NCBI GenBank assembly: GCA_903844895.1 | Contig: CAIMVM010000163.1 | Location: 1-38,765 of the forward strand | Reading direction: 5' to 3' | Source of the DNA: an uncultured Pseudomonadota bacterium | GTDB taxonomy: Bacteria > Bdellovibrionota_B > Oligoflexia > Oligoflexales > CAIMVM01 | Length of the DNA stretch: 38,765 bases | Shown: positions 8,732 through 15,445 of the stretch, piece after piece | Layout of the letters: every line of letters begins with the position of its first letter | How positions within the stretch are numbered: the first letter of the stretch is position 1 | Program-made: the position numbers and the translations under genes | Notes under the pieces: model-generated | The model's input: the letters and a program-made list of their open reading frames with translations, nothing else | The model's database searches: none | What the model was told of the DNA's origin: nothing

Positions 8732-9082
8732 ATGAGCAAGGTTATCGACTTTAACAAATTTAAAAACAAGCAGCAGCGATCTTGGCTAAGACTTCACGAA
8801 TCCCGACTGAATCGACTGATTGCCCACCATTTAGCGACGAATCTAGATATACCCTTAGATGATGTAGCCCATGCCTATAGAACCCAACAAGTCGCGAATA
8901 TGGAAGAGTCTTGGGATCAGTGGGACCTTAGAGACTTAATTTCCGATGTATTGTCCAGAACAGGGATTGTCGAAAAGATCTACGCAGATTTAAACAGAGA
9001 AGTTTGGTTTAGACAAAAGATTTTGTCTGAAGAAAAATTACTCGATCTTTGTGTATCGAGATATATTTTAGACAGAACTTAA
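8732..9082 (+). CDS. Unknown small soluble protein
   Basis: 116 residues starting MSKVIDFNKFKN, with GAGG seven bases before the ATG. It is predicted helical, highly charged, with no signal peptide, membrane segment or Cys pair. The opening VIDFNKFKN resembles the start of many small cytoplasmic proteins of unknown function. It converges on rpoZ with a shared bidirectional terminator between them. A 16-codon frame (ATG 8672, TGA 8720-8722) ends just at its Shine-Dalgarno sequence and could couple translation, but it may be chance. No function can be assigned. Confidence 0.65.
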   Translation: MSKVIDFNKFKNKQQRSWLRLHESRLNRLIAHHLATNLDIPLDDVAHAYRTQQVANMEESWDQWDLRDLISDVLSRTGIVEKIYADLNREVWFRQKILSEEKLLDLCVSRYILDRT

Positions 9083-9141
9083 CTACTAAAAGTCAACTTA
9101 AGATTTCTTCTGTATATTTTCGTGTTCCTAAAAACAAAAGT

Positions 9142-9174
9142 AAAAAAAAGAAGGACTAGCCTTCTATTTTTTTT
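9142..9174. terminator. Bidirectional rho-independent terminator
   Basis: AGAAGG (9149-9154) and CCTTCT (9160-9165) form a stem with a 5-base loop. An A-run (9142-9149) lies on one side and a T-run (9167-9174) on the other, so it can end transcripts from both directions. It lies between the 3' ends of the unknown plus-strand gene and rpoZ. Confidence 0.8.
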
Positions 9175-9238
9175 ACCAAATTTATTGCGACTTTGTATCA
9201 CAGCCCTAATCCGTGATGAACGTAATCACTCCAGACCC

Positions 9239-9448
9239 CTAAGGCCTAACGTGATTCCCAACTTCACCCACTTGGCCCACAGCGCCTTCTGCAATTTCTC
9301 TAAGTGCAGTTACACTTTCACGATTCTTGGAACGAACCATCGGAGAGGCATTGTCAGCTAATTGTCTAGCTCTATCTGCAGCTACTAAAACAAGCACAAA
9401 GCGGTTAGGTATTTTTATTTGACAGTCTTCAATGGATACCCGTGCCAT
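9239..9448 (-). CDS. rpoZ: RNA polymerase omega subunit
   Basis: 69 residues starting MARVSIEDC, with AAGGAGC before the ATG at 9448. A longer in-frame extension to 9517 does not match the family. Conserved omega features are NRFVLVLVAADRARQL, matching the NRFDLVLVAARRARQ core of E. coli omega, and VTALREIAEG, matching VIALREIEEG. Omega binds the beta-prime subunit and helps core enzyme assembly. The protein is shorter than the 91-residue E. coli version because it lacks the variable C-terminal tail. It is often neighboured by gmk, spoT or coaBC; none of these is adjacent here. It is divergent from the TPR/beta-barrel gene. Confidence 0.93.
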   Translation of the reverse strand: MARVSIEDCQIKIPNRFVLVLVAADRARQLADNASPMVRSKNRESVTALREIAEGAVGQVGEVGNHVRP

Positions 9449-9505
9449 GTTTAGCTCCTTAGTTAACGAGGTGGAACACCAGAAATCTGGCGGCGTTGAG
9501 TGAAA

Positions 9506-9534
9506 TAGATATCCCAAAAAAGAGTCTTGGTCAA
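9506..9534 (-). promoter_or_regulatory. Candidate sigma-70 promoter for rpoZ
   Basis: On the minus strand TTGACC (9529-9534) is followed after 17 bases by TATCTA (9506-9511). The -35 box is close to consensus and the -10 box is weak. It lies about 58 bases before the rpoZ start codon. Confidence 0.35.
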
Positions 9535-9687
9535 CAACATGCGGCTTAAAGGTGCCATTACTTGGGAAAATTCTGCACTCTAAGGGGCAAAGCGGTGTCG
9601 TAACTTCAGGACCTTACGCTTATATCTTGGCCTTATACAGCCTCTATCACCTTGAAATGCTAATATTATCCGTTGGAGGAACTCTTT

Positions 9688-11289
9688 TTGGTTAAGGCAC
9701 GTTTACTTCTATGGGTCTACCTTTGCTTATGCCTGCGGATAGCACAGGCTGAGACAGCTAATGTAAGGCTTCTATTTGCCGATGCGCAGCAGATTTATGC
9801 TAGCGGGGACTTTGAAAAGGCCGCTAAAGCCTTTGCCCGTAATTTGGAAAAGTTTCCTGATCATGGACCCAGTCAACTATTTTTAGCAAAGTCACTCTTT
9901 CGGCTTCATCGCTATGAGAATGCCTGGTCGGTATTTCAGAAGCTTGCTAATGATCCCCTCGACCAAGAGTCTAAGTATGAGGCAGGTTACTCTGCCTACC
10001 GTAACAAATCCTGGAAGAGAGGTAGTGAAATCCTAAGTTCCATACCAGAATCAAGTCCTAGCTTTGATCTTGCAATGTATTATGCAGCAGTGTGCCTCAT
10101 CAATTTAAATCGTCTCAGTGAGGCAGAACAAGCACTTAAAAAATCCATCGTTCTTCCTCCACGCTTTGCAGCCAGTAGAAAGAACCTTCTGAGCTATGTA
10201 AAAGTAGAGCTTTCTAATCAAACCTCCCCGCAATCCTCGCCCCAAACCACCCCGCAAAACAGCCCCGCAAAACAGCAAAAACCTGTATTGAAACCGGAGA
10301 CCATAGAAGAGGAATTTACCGAGGAATCCAACGACAAAGGAACAGGCAGCAGTGCGCCTAAACGCTCTTTGGGACTTTTTTATGACCTGCAAAGTTACAA
10401 ACAGAATATGGCGGGCATAGATACGGCTTCAGGAACTTATCAGAGAAGTGGTGTCTATGTGCAAGGATCCTATGAAAGTGCCACTTCAGGCTATGGATAC
10501 TTTGCCGATTTTTCAGGCGAAGGTAGCCAAGCAAATGCATCAGGTAATGCAGTTTCTACAGGACTGACCATTTTCCAAAAAGAGGATATCTGGCCATCAC
10601 TTTTGGGAAAAATTTCGCAAAAGGGCCCCAAAACAGACCTTCGATTTAGCTTAAAGCCAGGAATTTCCTATCAAATGGACTCCATGAATGTCGGGGCATT
10701 TGGGATTTTAAGGCTAGTAGACAATGGCGACTCTTCCAATCGCGGCGGCGGCGGGGGAGCAAGGCTATTTAAGCAGGCTGGCAAATTTAAAATAAATATC
10801 GCCGCTGAAGCTTCAAGTTGGACTAGCGACGTCTATGCGCCATTGACTTCCTATTCAGGTCTGCTGGAAAGCCAGCTAGTATTTGGAGGAGATTTTACAC
10901 TCAACTTTGGCATTTCGAGGCAGGTTTTAGATGCCTCTGAAGAAAGTGTGGAGATCCCGTTAGGCCTAAGCCAAGCTAACTTTAAAGTTGCTCAAGGCTT
11001 AGGCTTTGGGCTCAGTGTCGATGCGTCAGGGAGCTTTGCGACATTAGACAACTTGCTAAAGACGAATCCACAAGGGGGATCCACAACAGCAGATGGTACG
11101 CAGGTTAGCTGGGAAGTAGGACTGAATTGGAGCCCCCTCAAATGGTTCGTTTTTTCCATTAATCAATACATCTCCAATTATACTTGGAGCCATGTAGATC
11201 CTGAAGTCAATCGTCCCACATGGGATGGAAGCGTCCCTGACTACGAAGAACTTAGTACCTTAAATTTCAAATTTTACCGCGCTTTTTAG
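9688..11289 (+). CDS. TPR-containing outer-membrane beta-barrel protein
   Basis: I chose the TTG at 9688 because GGAGGA (9675-9680) is seven bases upstream. The product has 533 residues. A signal peptide ends AQA near residue 21, so it is exported. TPR-like helical repeats occupy roughly 25-165 (FADAQQIYASGDFEKAAKAF, SQLFLAKSLFRL and similar). A Ser/Pro/Gln/Thr-rich linker follows, then about 300 residues of alternating Gly/aromatic beta-strands ending FKFYRAF, with the C-terminal Phe typical of BamA substrates. The TPR-plus-barrel layout resembles YaiO-type outer-membrane proteins, but I cannot confirm that family. It heads an apparent operon with the two small genes downstream (9- and 2-base gaps). 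Confidence 0.8.
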   Translation: MVKARLLLWVYLCLCLRIAQAETANVRLLFADAQQIYASGDFEKAAKAFARNLEKFPDHGPSQLFLAKSLFRLHRYENAWSVFQKLANDPLDQESKYEAGYSAYRNKSWKRGSEILSSIPESSPSFDLAMYYAAVCLINLNRLSEAEQALKKSIVLPPRFAASRKNLLSYVKVELSNQTSPQSSPQTTPQNSPAKQQKPVLKPETIEEEFTEESNDKGTGSSAPKRSLGLFYDLQSYKQNMAGIDTASGTYQRSGVYVQGSYESATSGYGYFADFSGEGSQANASGNAVSTGLTIFQKEDIWPSLLGKISQKGPKTDLRFSLKPGISYQMDSMNVGAFGILRLVDNGDSSNRGGGGGARLFKQAGKFKINIAAEASSWTSDVYAPLTSYSGLLESQLVFGGDFTLNFGISRQVLDASEESVEIPLGLSQANFKVAQGLGFGLSVDASGSFATLDNLLKTNPQGGSTTADGTQVSWEVGLNWSPLKWFVFSINQYISNYTWSHVDPEVNRPTWDGSVPDYEELSTLNFKFYRAF

Positions 11290-11298
11290 GAGAATATT

Positions 11299-11784
11299 AT
11301 GGCGGATGTACAATGGATAAAAAATCTAGCCGGCTCTACTTTTACGGATCAGGGATGGAACTTTCCAGAGAACTTCTCCCCTAATAGCTCCCCAACAGAC
11401 CGGACGGCTGCGGCTATTGGCGCCCTCTACCAAGAAACCAAAGAGGCCATATTTTGCTACAATAACTTTGTGCCTCTTAAGCGACACATCTCTATACTTA
11501 AAATCGACGGAAATCTCCCAGAAGGCCTCTTAGGACTCATCCTTATGATAGGAGGCCATCAGCTTAAGATAGTCCGCCGAGCGGAAGGGTTAGAGTTTAT
11601 TCTCATCACTGTAAAGTCATTCGGAACCTACCAAAAGACCATTGAAAAAATATTCCCTTGCTACGACACCTTTGGTTCGCTATTTTGGCAAACAGGGGAC
11701 CAACGGGCAACTCTTACAACGGAGCACATTGTAAAGACTGCCTTGAAAGAATTGATTAAATTTGTGGACACCACAAAAGGATAG
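11299..11784 (+). CDS. Unknown protein in an operon with the TPR/beta-barrel gene
   Basis: 161 residues, no signal peptide. AGGAG lies before the ATG, nine bases after the stop of the outer-membrane protein gene. Moderately hydrophobic strands in the middle (EGLLGLILMIGGHQLKIVRR) suggest a mixed alpha/beta domain; I see no convincing membrane helix. The C-terminal part is helical (HIVKTALKELIKFV). No motif or family recognised. Close linkage suggests co-expression with the flanking genes, but no function follows from that. Confidence 0.65.
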   Translation: MADVQWIKNLAGSTFTDQGWNFPENFSPNSSPTDRTAAAIGALYQETKEAIFCYNNFVPLKRHISILKIDGNLPEGLLGLILMIGGHQLKIVRRAEGLEFILITVKSFGTYQKTIEKIFPCYDTFGSLFWQTGDQRATLTTEHIVKTALKELIKFVDTTKG

Positions 11785-11786
11785 CC

Positions 11787-12098
11787 ATGAAAATTTCATT
11801 CCATGATATGAGTGCGGAGGCTGCTGTAGCAAAGATCACGTCTAATCTAAGTGGCCGTCAATTGGGCGAATTGGTATCTTTAGAGCTAGTTCAAAATAAG
11901 CTTCAAGTAGTAGTCTCTAAATTTGGAACCTCAACGTTTTCCTTCACCTGTCAGAATCAGGGAAAAGGGTGCACGTTTGAATTAAATTCTGAAAAAATAG
12001 CATTTGCCCATCGCGCATTTAAAAATGAAGTTATTGACAAGTTGGCAAACGTTGTAAAAACTTCTGGCGGCGACCTCATTGCGCCTTATAAGGGTTAA
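11787..12098 (+). CDS. Unknown small protein
   Basis: 103 residues starting MKISFHDMSAEAAV, two bases after the preceding stop, so it is probably translated from the same transcript. No signal peptide or membrane segment. The layout looks like helix, three or four strands (LVSLELVQNKLQVVV, TSTFSFTC), then a helix. It has two Cys residues (FTCQNQGKGCTF). The last gene of the apparent three-gene operon; trpS follows after 81 bases and could be on the same transcript because no clear terminator separates them. Function unknown. Confidence 0.6.
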   Translation: MKISFHDMSAEAAVAKITSNLSGRQLGELVSLELVQNKLQVVVSKFGTSTFSFTCQNQGKGCTFELNSEKIAFAHRAFKNEVIDKLANVVKTSGGDLIAPYKG

Positions 12099-12179
12099 AG
12101 CCTCCCGTGAGTCCCTATAAGACTTCTGAAGTAGAGTCCTACGTCCCTATTATTTTTTTAAGTATTTGCGAAAGACGCC

Positions 12180-13187
12180 ATGAAAACTAAAGATATAATG
12201 CTTTCAGCTATTCAACCCACCAGCTATCCCCATTTAGGAAACTATTTAGGTGCCGTAAAAAATTGGGTAAAATTACAGGATCAGTATAGATCCTATTGTT
12301 TTATAGTGGATCTTCACGCGATAACAGTTCCTCAAACACCAGAAAATCTATCTCTCAACACACTCAATGCAGCGGCATTTAATTTAGCTGCAGGGCTTAA
12401 CCCCAAAGAGGTCACTCTCTTTATCCAATCCCACGTTAAAGAACATGCTGAGCTTGCATGGATTTTAAATTGCTTTACCTATTTTGGTGAACTCGGCAGA
12501 ATGACACAGTTTAAAGATAAAAGCTCAAAGTCTGGCGAAAACATTGGCGCCGGTCTATTTACTTACCCGATATTAATGGCTTCAGACATCCTACTCTATG
12601 ACACTAAAATTGTTCCGGTTGGGGAAGACCAAAGGCAACATGTAGAACTCACGAGAAATATCGCGACTAGATTCAATCACCGCTTTGAAAAAGAAATTTT
12701 TATTATTCCAGAGCCACGCATTCAAGGATCTGGAGCCCGAATTATGGACCTCCAGGACCCTACTTCTAAAATGAGTAAATCTGCGCAAAACGACAAAGGG
12801 GTCGTTTTTATGAATGACTCGGCGAAGGAAATGGAAAAGAAAATTAAAGGAGCTGTAACTGACTCGGGTTCTGAAATCGTTTATACGCCAGACAAACCAG
12901 GAATAAAGAATCTCATCGACATTCAAGTGGCGATTACGCAGAAGTCGATTCAAGAAATCGTCGACCACTATCAGGGCAAAATGTACGGTCACCTAAAAGT
13001 AGACACTGCTAAGCTTGTGATGGAAGAAGCCATGCCCATCCAAGAAAAAGCGGGGCAACTGTTAAAAGATAAAGATACCTTGATTGATATATTGCATGAT
13101 GGTGCCGAGAGAGCCCGAAATCATGCTAGAGAAACTTTAGACCGCGTCTACAGCACGATAGGATTTGTACCGGGAAAAGGAAGATAG
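12180..13187 (+). CDS. trpS: Tryptophanyl-tRNA synthetase
   Basis: 335 residues, the usual length for bacterial TrpS. This class Ic enzyme charges tRNA-Trp with tryptophan using ATP. The HIGH-like signature is in QPTSYPHLGNYLG (residues 12-24). The residue after Thr is Ser where Gly is usual (PTG). KMSKS is intact at 197-201, preceded by DPTS. Other conserved segments are FIVDLHAIT, MTQFKDKS, GLFTYPILMASDILLY and VPVGEDQRQHVELTR. The first ATG gives an MKTKDIMLSAIQP start that fits the family, although its Shine-Dalgarno sequence is weak. No tryptophan leader or T-box was seen upstream. It converges on the minus-strand gene ending at 13214. Confidence 0.96.
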   Translation: MKTKDIMLSAIQPTSYPHLGNYLGAVKNWVKLQDQYRSYCFIVDLHAITVPQTPENLSLNTLNAAAFNLAAGLNPKEVTLFIQSHVKEHAELAWILNCFTYFGELGRMTQFKDKSSKSGENIGAGLFTYPILMASDILLYDTKIVPVGEDQRQHVELTRNIATRFNHRFEKEIFIIPEPRIQGSGARIMDLQDPTSKMSKSAQNDKGVVFMNDSAKEMEKKIKGAVTDSGSEIVYTPDKPGIKNLIDIQVAITQKSIQEIVDHYQGKMYGHLKVDTAKLVMEEAMPIQEKAGQLLKDKDTLIDILHDGAERARNHARETLDRVYSTIGFVPGKGR

Positions 13188-13213
13188 TTCGATGGTGAGC
13201 ACACTTTCTCATC

Positions 13214-13666
13214 CTATTCGATGACAAAATAACCTTTCACCTGAACTCCCTCTTCGCAAAGATACATGGCAGCAGAAAACACCTCTGAAGCATTCGTACC
13301 AAAAATGATTAAAGGCAATTGATTTTCTATAGACTGTTCCAGAAATGCGCCCTTATCATAATCCGATTTCATAAGCTCTCTCAAGTCCATACAGATAACC
13401 TCGCCGTTTTGCGATAGATCCCGTTTCGACTTCGCTCCTAAAAAAGATGGTAGGCTGCCATAGATCCTATTAAGCCTTGCCAAGATTTGATTTAGCGGTG
13501 AGCTCATGTAGTGACAAATGTCTTTAGGAGAGGTAATGTTGCCGTGTGGAAGGAAGACTGGCAAATAGAATGCCTCTCTTAAAATAACTTGCAGCTCAAA
13601 GTCTTGAAAATAGTCGAGTAGGTCTGACTCAGAGTGTATTTCTTCTTTTAATTTTTCCATATACAT
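13214..13666 (-). CDS. Unknown cytoplasmic protein
   Basis: 150 residues. The start could be the ATG at 13666 or the one at 13660; neither has a strong Shine-Dalgarno sequence. The N-terminus is acidic and helical (LKEEIHSESDLLDYFQDFELQ). The C-terminal part alternates strands and helices (LPLIIFGTNASEVFSAAMYLCEEGVQVKGYFV). No signal peptide and no recognised family. Its start is only 12 bases from the divergent carbonic anhydrase start, so the promoters of the two genes must lie inside each other's reading frames or be shared. It ends 26 bases from trpS, convergent. Confidence 0.6.
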   Translation of the reverse strand: MYMEKLKEEIHSESDLLDYFQDFELQVILREAFYLPVFLPHGNITSPKDICHYMSSPLNQILARLNRIYGSLPSFLGAKSKRDLSQNGEVICMDLRELMKSDYDKGAFLEQSIENQLPLIIFGTNASEVFSAAMYLCEEGVQVKGYFVIE

Positions 13667-13678
13667 CCGGAGGATAGT

Positions 13679-14227
13679 TTGAGTTCAAATTTATTACCTT
13701 ACAAAGACACATTTCCAATCGTCGGCGATCATACTTATATTTCTCCTGGTGTCTATATTATTGGCGATGTTGTCATAGGCCCGAACTGCAGCATTTGGTT
13801 TGGAGCCGTGATTCGAGGCGATGTCAATTATATTAGGATCGGTGCTCGCACGAATATCCAAGATAATAGTGTGGTCCATGTTACCCATAATGGCAATCCG
13901 ACCATTATCGGTGACGATGTGACTATTGGCCATGGAGTAATTCTTCACGCTTGTACCATTGGAAATCGTGTTCTTATTGGAATGGGTGCGATCATTTTGG
14001 ACGGTGTTACCATTCCTGACGATAGTTATGTGGCTGCTGGTTCCCTGGTGACTCCTGGGAAATCATTTTCCTCTAAAAAAATGATTATGGGTTCTCCCGC
14101 TAAGGAGAGCAGAGATCTCCGGCCGGATGAGCTAGCTTGGCTAAAGGAATCTGCTGCCCATTATCAAAATGTGGCCAAGCCCTATCTAGATCTATCAGCG
14201 GCTAAAAACGAGGATTTCACTAAATAG
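13679..14227 (+). CDS. Gamma-class carbonic anhydrase / left-handed beta-helix protein
   Basis: 182 residues from a TTG start directed by CCGGAGG at 13667-13673. The chain is a left-handed beta-helix of hexapeptide repeats (IGDVVIG, IGDDVTIG, IGNRVLIG). His67 (NSVVHVTH), His85 and His90 (IGHGVILH) match the three zinc ligands of the gamma-carbonic anhydrase family. A C-terminal helix (LAWLKESAAHYQNVAKPY) is also typical. Family members hydrate CO2 or, in many proteobacteria (YrdA, PaaY), have weak or unknown activity. The last 46 bases overlap the 3' end of the convergent gene on the minus strand. Confidence 0.88.
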   Translation: MSSNLLPYKDTFPIVGDHTYISPGVYIIGDVVIGPNCSIWFGAVIRGDVNYIRIGARTNIQDNSVVHVTHNGNPTIIGDDVTIGHGVILHACTIGNRVLIGMGAIILDGVTIPDDSYVAAGSLVTPGKSFSSKKMIMGSPAKESRDLRPDELAWLKESAAHYQNVAKPYLDLSAAKNEDFTK

Positions 14228-14808
14228 CTGGCAAAACTTTTTTGAAATTTGGGTTTGTTGCTAAAGCGAAAGTCTCTGGGATAATAGCTTTCAAGAGTTG
14301 CTCTAATTAGTTTCTGTTCGTCGGAAATCAATCCAAAGCGCTTGCCTTGATTTAATTCCCACTCATAAGCTTCTCTCTCCGCGAGAGACGTTCCATAAAG
14401 TCCTAAAGAGTCCGCAATGGAAATTAAAAAGAAATTCTGCTGGCAATGAATCTCCAATTCATGGGACAACGTGGAACCTAGCAGTGCCCAAGAATCAAAA
14501 GCAGAAGGCCCTATCTTCACTGTTTTGCCTTGCTCATATCCCATTTTTTCCGTGATTCCCCGGTCTGACAGTTTGCCCTCAAAACTCGGATGAGCTCCGG
14601 ATTGGGACAAGTCAAATCCATAGGCAATTAGGGCTAATTCAATTGATGTTTGTGACATTTCTGGAGGTGTGGCATTGACTTCGACCTCAATCGAGTGGGT
14701 TAACATCTCGTCTCTAATCGCATTTTTAATGCCGGTATTTGCCCAGAACATAGCCCCCATGAAAGCTAAACTTGAAATTCCAGCGAATACTCTGTGGTCA
14801 AAAAACAT
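14182..14808 (-). CDS. Membrane-anchored or exported protein with an HExxxH site, possible metallopeptidase variant
   Basis: 208 residues. The N-terminal hydrophobic segment (about residues 8-24) is a signal anchor or uncleaved signal peptide, so the rest is probably periplasmic. Residues 116-124 read HELEIHCQQ. This recalls the HExxH-x-x-QQ zinc site of DUF4157-like and related exported peptidases, but there are three residues, not two, between Glu and the second His. A downstream AEREAYEWE (about 143-151) could provide the third ligand, as ExxA motifs do in those families. If it is zinc-binding, the geometry is unusual; it may be inactive. GGGAGG precedes the ATG. Its 3' end overlaps the carbonic anhydrase gene by 46 bases. 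Confidence 0.65.
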   Translation of the reverse strand: MFFDHRVFAGISSLAFMGAMFWANTGIKNAIRDEMLTHSIEVEVNATPPEMSQTSIELALIAYGFDLSQSGAHPSFEGKLSDRGITEKMGYEQGKTVKIGPSAFDSWALLGSTLSHELEIHCQQNFFLISIADSLGLYGTSLAEREAYEWELNQGKRFGLISDEQKLIRATLESYYPRDFRFSNKPKFQKSFASYLVKSSFLAADRSR

Positions 14809-14942
14809 TGGCAGCTGCCTCCCGAAAGGAAAGCTGCAATTTGAAGGCCGTTCTGTTAGTATAATAACGTCGGGGAGTTAGGTATAATCCCCCTATTGAT
14901 TCCCAACCAAGTGTCTAAAATGTTTACATAAATGGAGTTTGG

Positions 14943-15431
14943 ATGCGATTTTCTTGGCAAACAAAAGTGAAGGGAACCTCTCAATATGAAATCTCATTTC
15001 AGGGCCAAATCAACGAAAAGTCTAACCTCGAAGACTTATATGTAGAGATTCTTTCCAGACCAAACGCAAAGAACTATATAAATCTCGAAAGCATCGAGAC
15101 TATAAATAGCTCTGGAGTTGCCAAGTGGCTTGAGCTTATAGGCAAGTTAGAAGAACAAAATCTAATTATAGAATTCGTGCATTGTCCGATTGGAATCGTT
15201 CAACAGATGAATATGGTGCCCCAATTTAAAGGTAGGTATCACGTAAGTTCTGCATTTGCTCCCTATTATTGTGCAAAGTGCGACAAAGAACATGATGTTG
15301 GGATTGAAATCCCCATGGGCGCCACCTCAAACACAGTCCAAGTCAAGGAAAGCATGCCTTGCAAAGCTTGTGATTCCTCCATGATTTTCGATGACGTCAT
15401 TGATGAATACTTAAGCTTTCTTGACTCATAA
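14943..15431 (+). CDS. STAS-like domain protein with a C-terminal zinc ribbon
   Basis: 162 residues; the ATG follows GGAG. Residues 1-95 look like a STAS domain (strand-helix pattern with INLESIETINSSGVAKWLELI), the fold of anti-anti-sigma factors and related signalling proteins. The usual DSSG around the phosphorylated Ser reads NSSG here (55-58). The C-terminal part has two CxxC pairs (Cys110/Cys113 and Cys140/Cys143) about 26 residues apart, a likely zinc ribbon. No partner kinase or sigma factor gene is adjacent. A regulatory role through protein-protein contact is likely, but the partner is unknown. The gene converges on uvrA with only 14 bases between stops. Confidence 0.7.
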   Translation: MRFSWQTKVKGTSQYEISFQGQINEKSNLEDLYVEILSRPNAKNYINLESIETINSSGVAKWLELIGKLEEQNLIIEFVHCPIGIVQQMNMVPQFKGRYHVSSAFAPYYCAKCDKEHDVGIEIPMGATSNTVQVKESMPCKACDSSMIFDDVIDEYLSFLDS

Positions 15432-15445
15432 TCCCGCAGGGTGTT

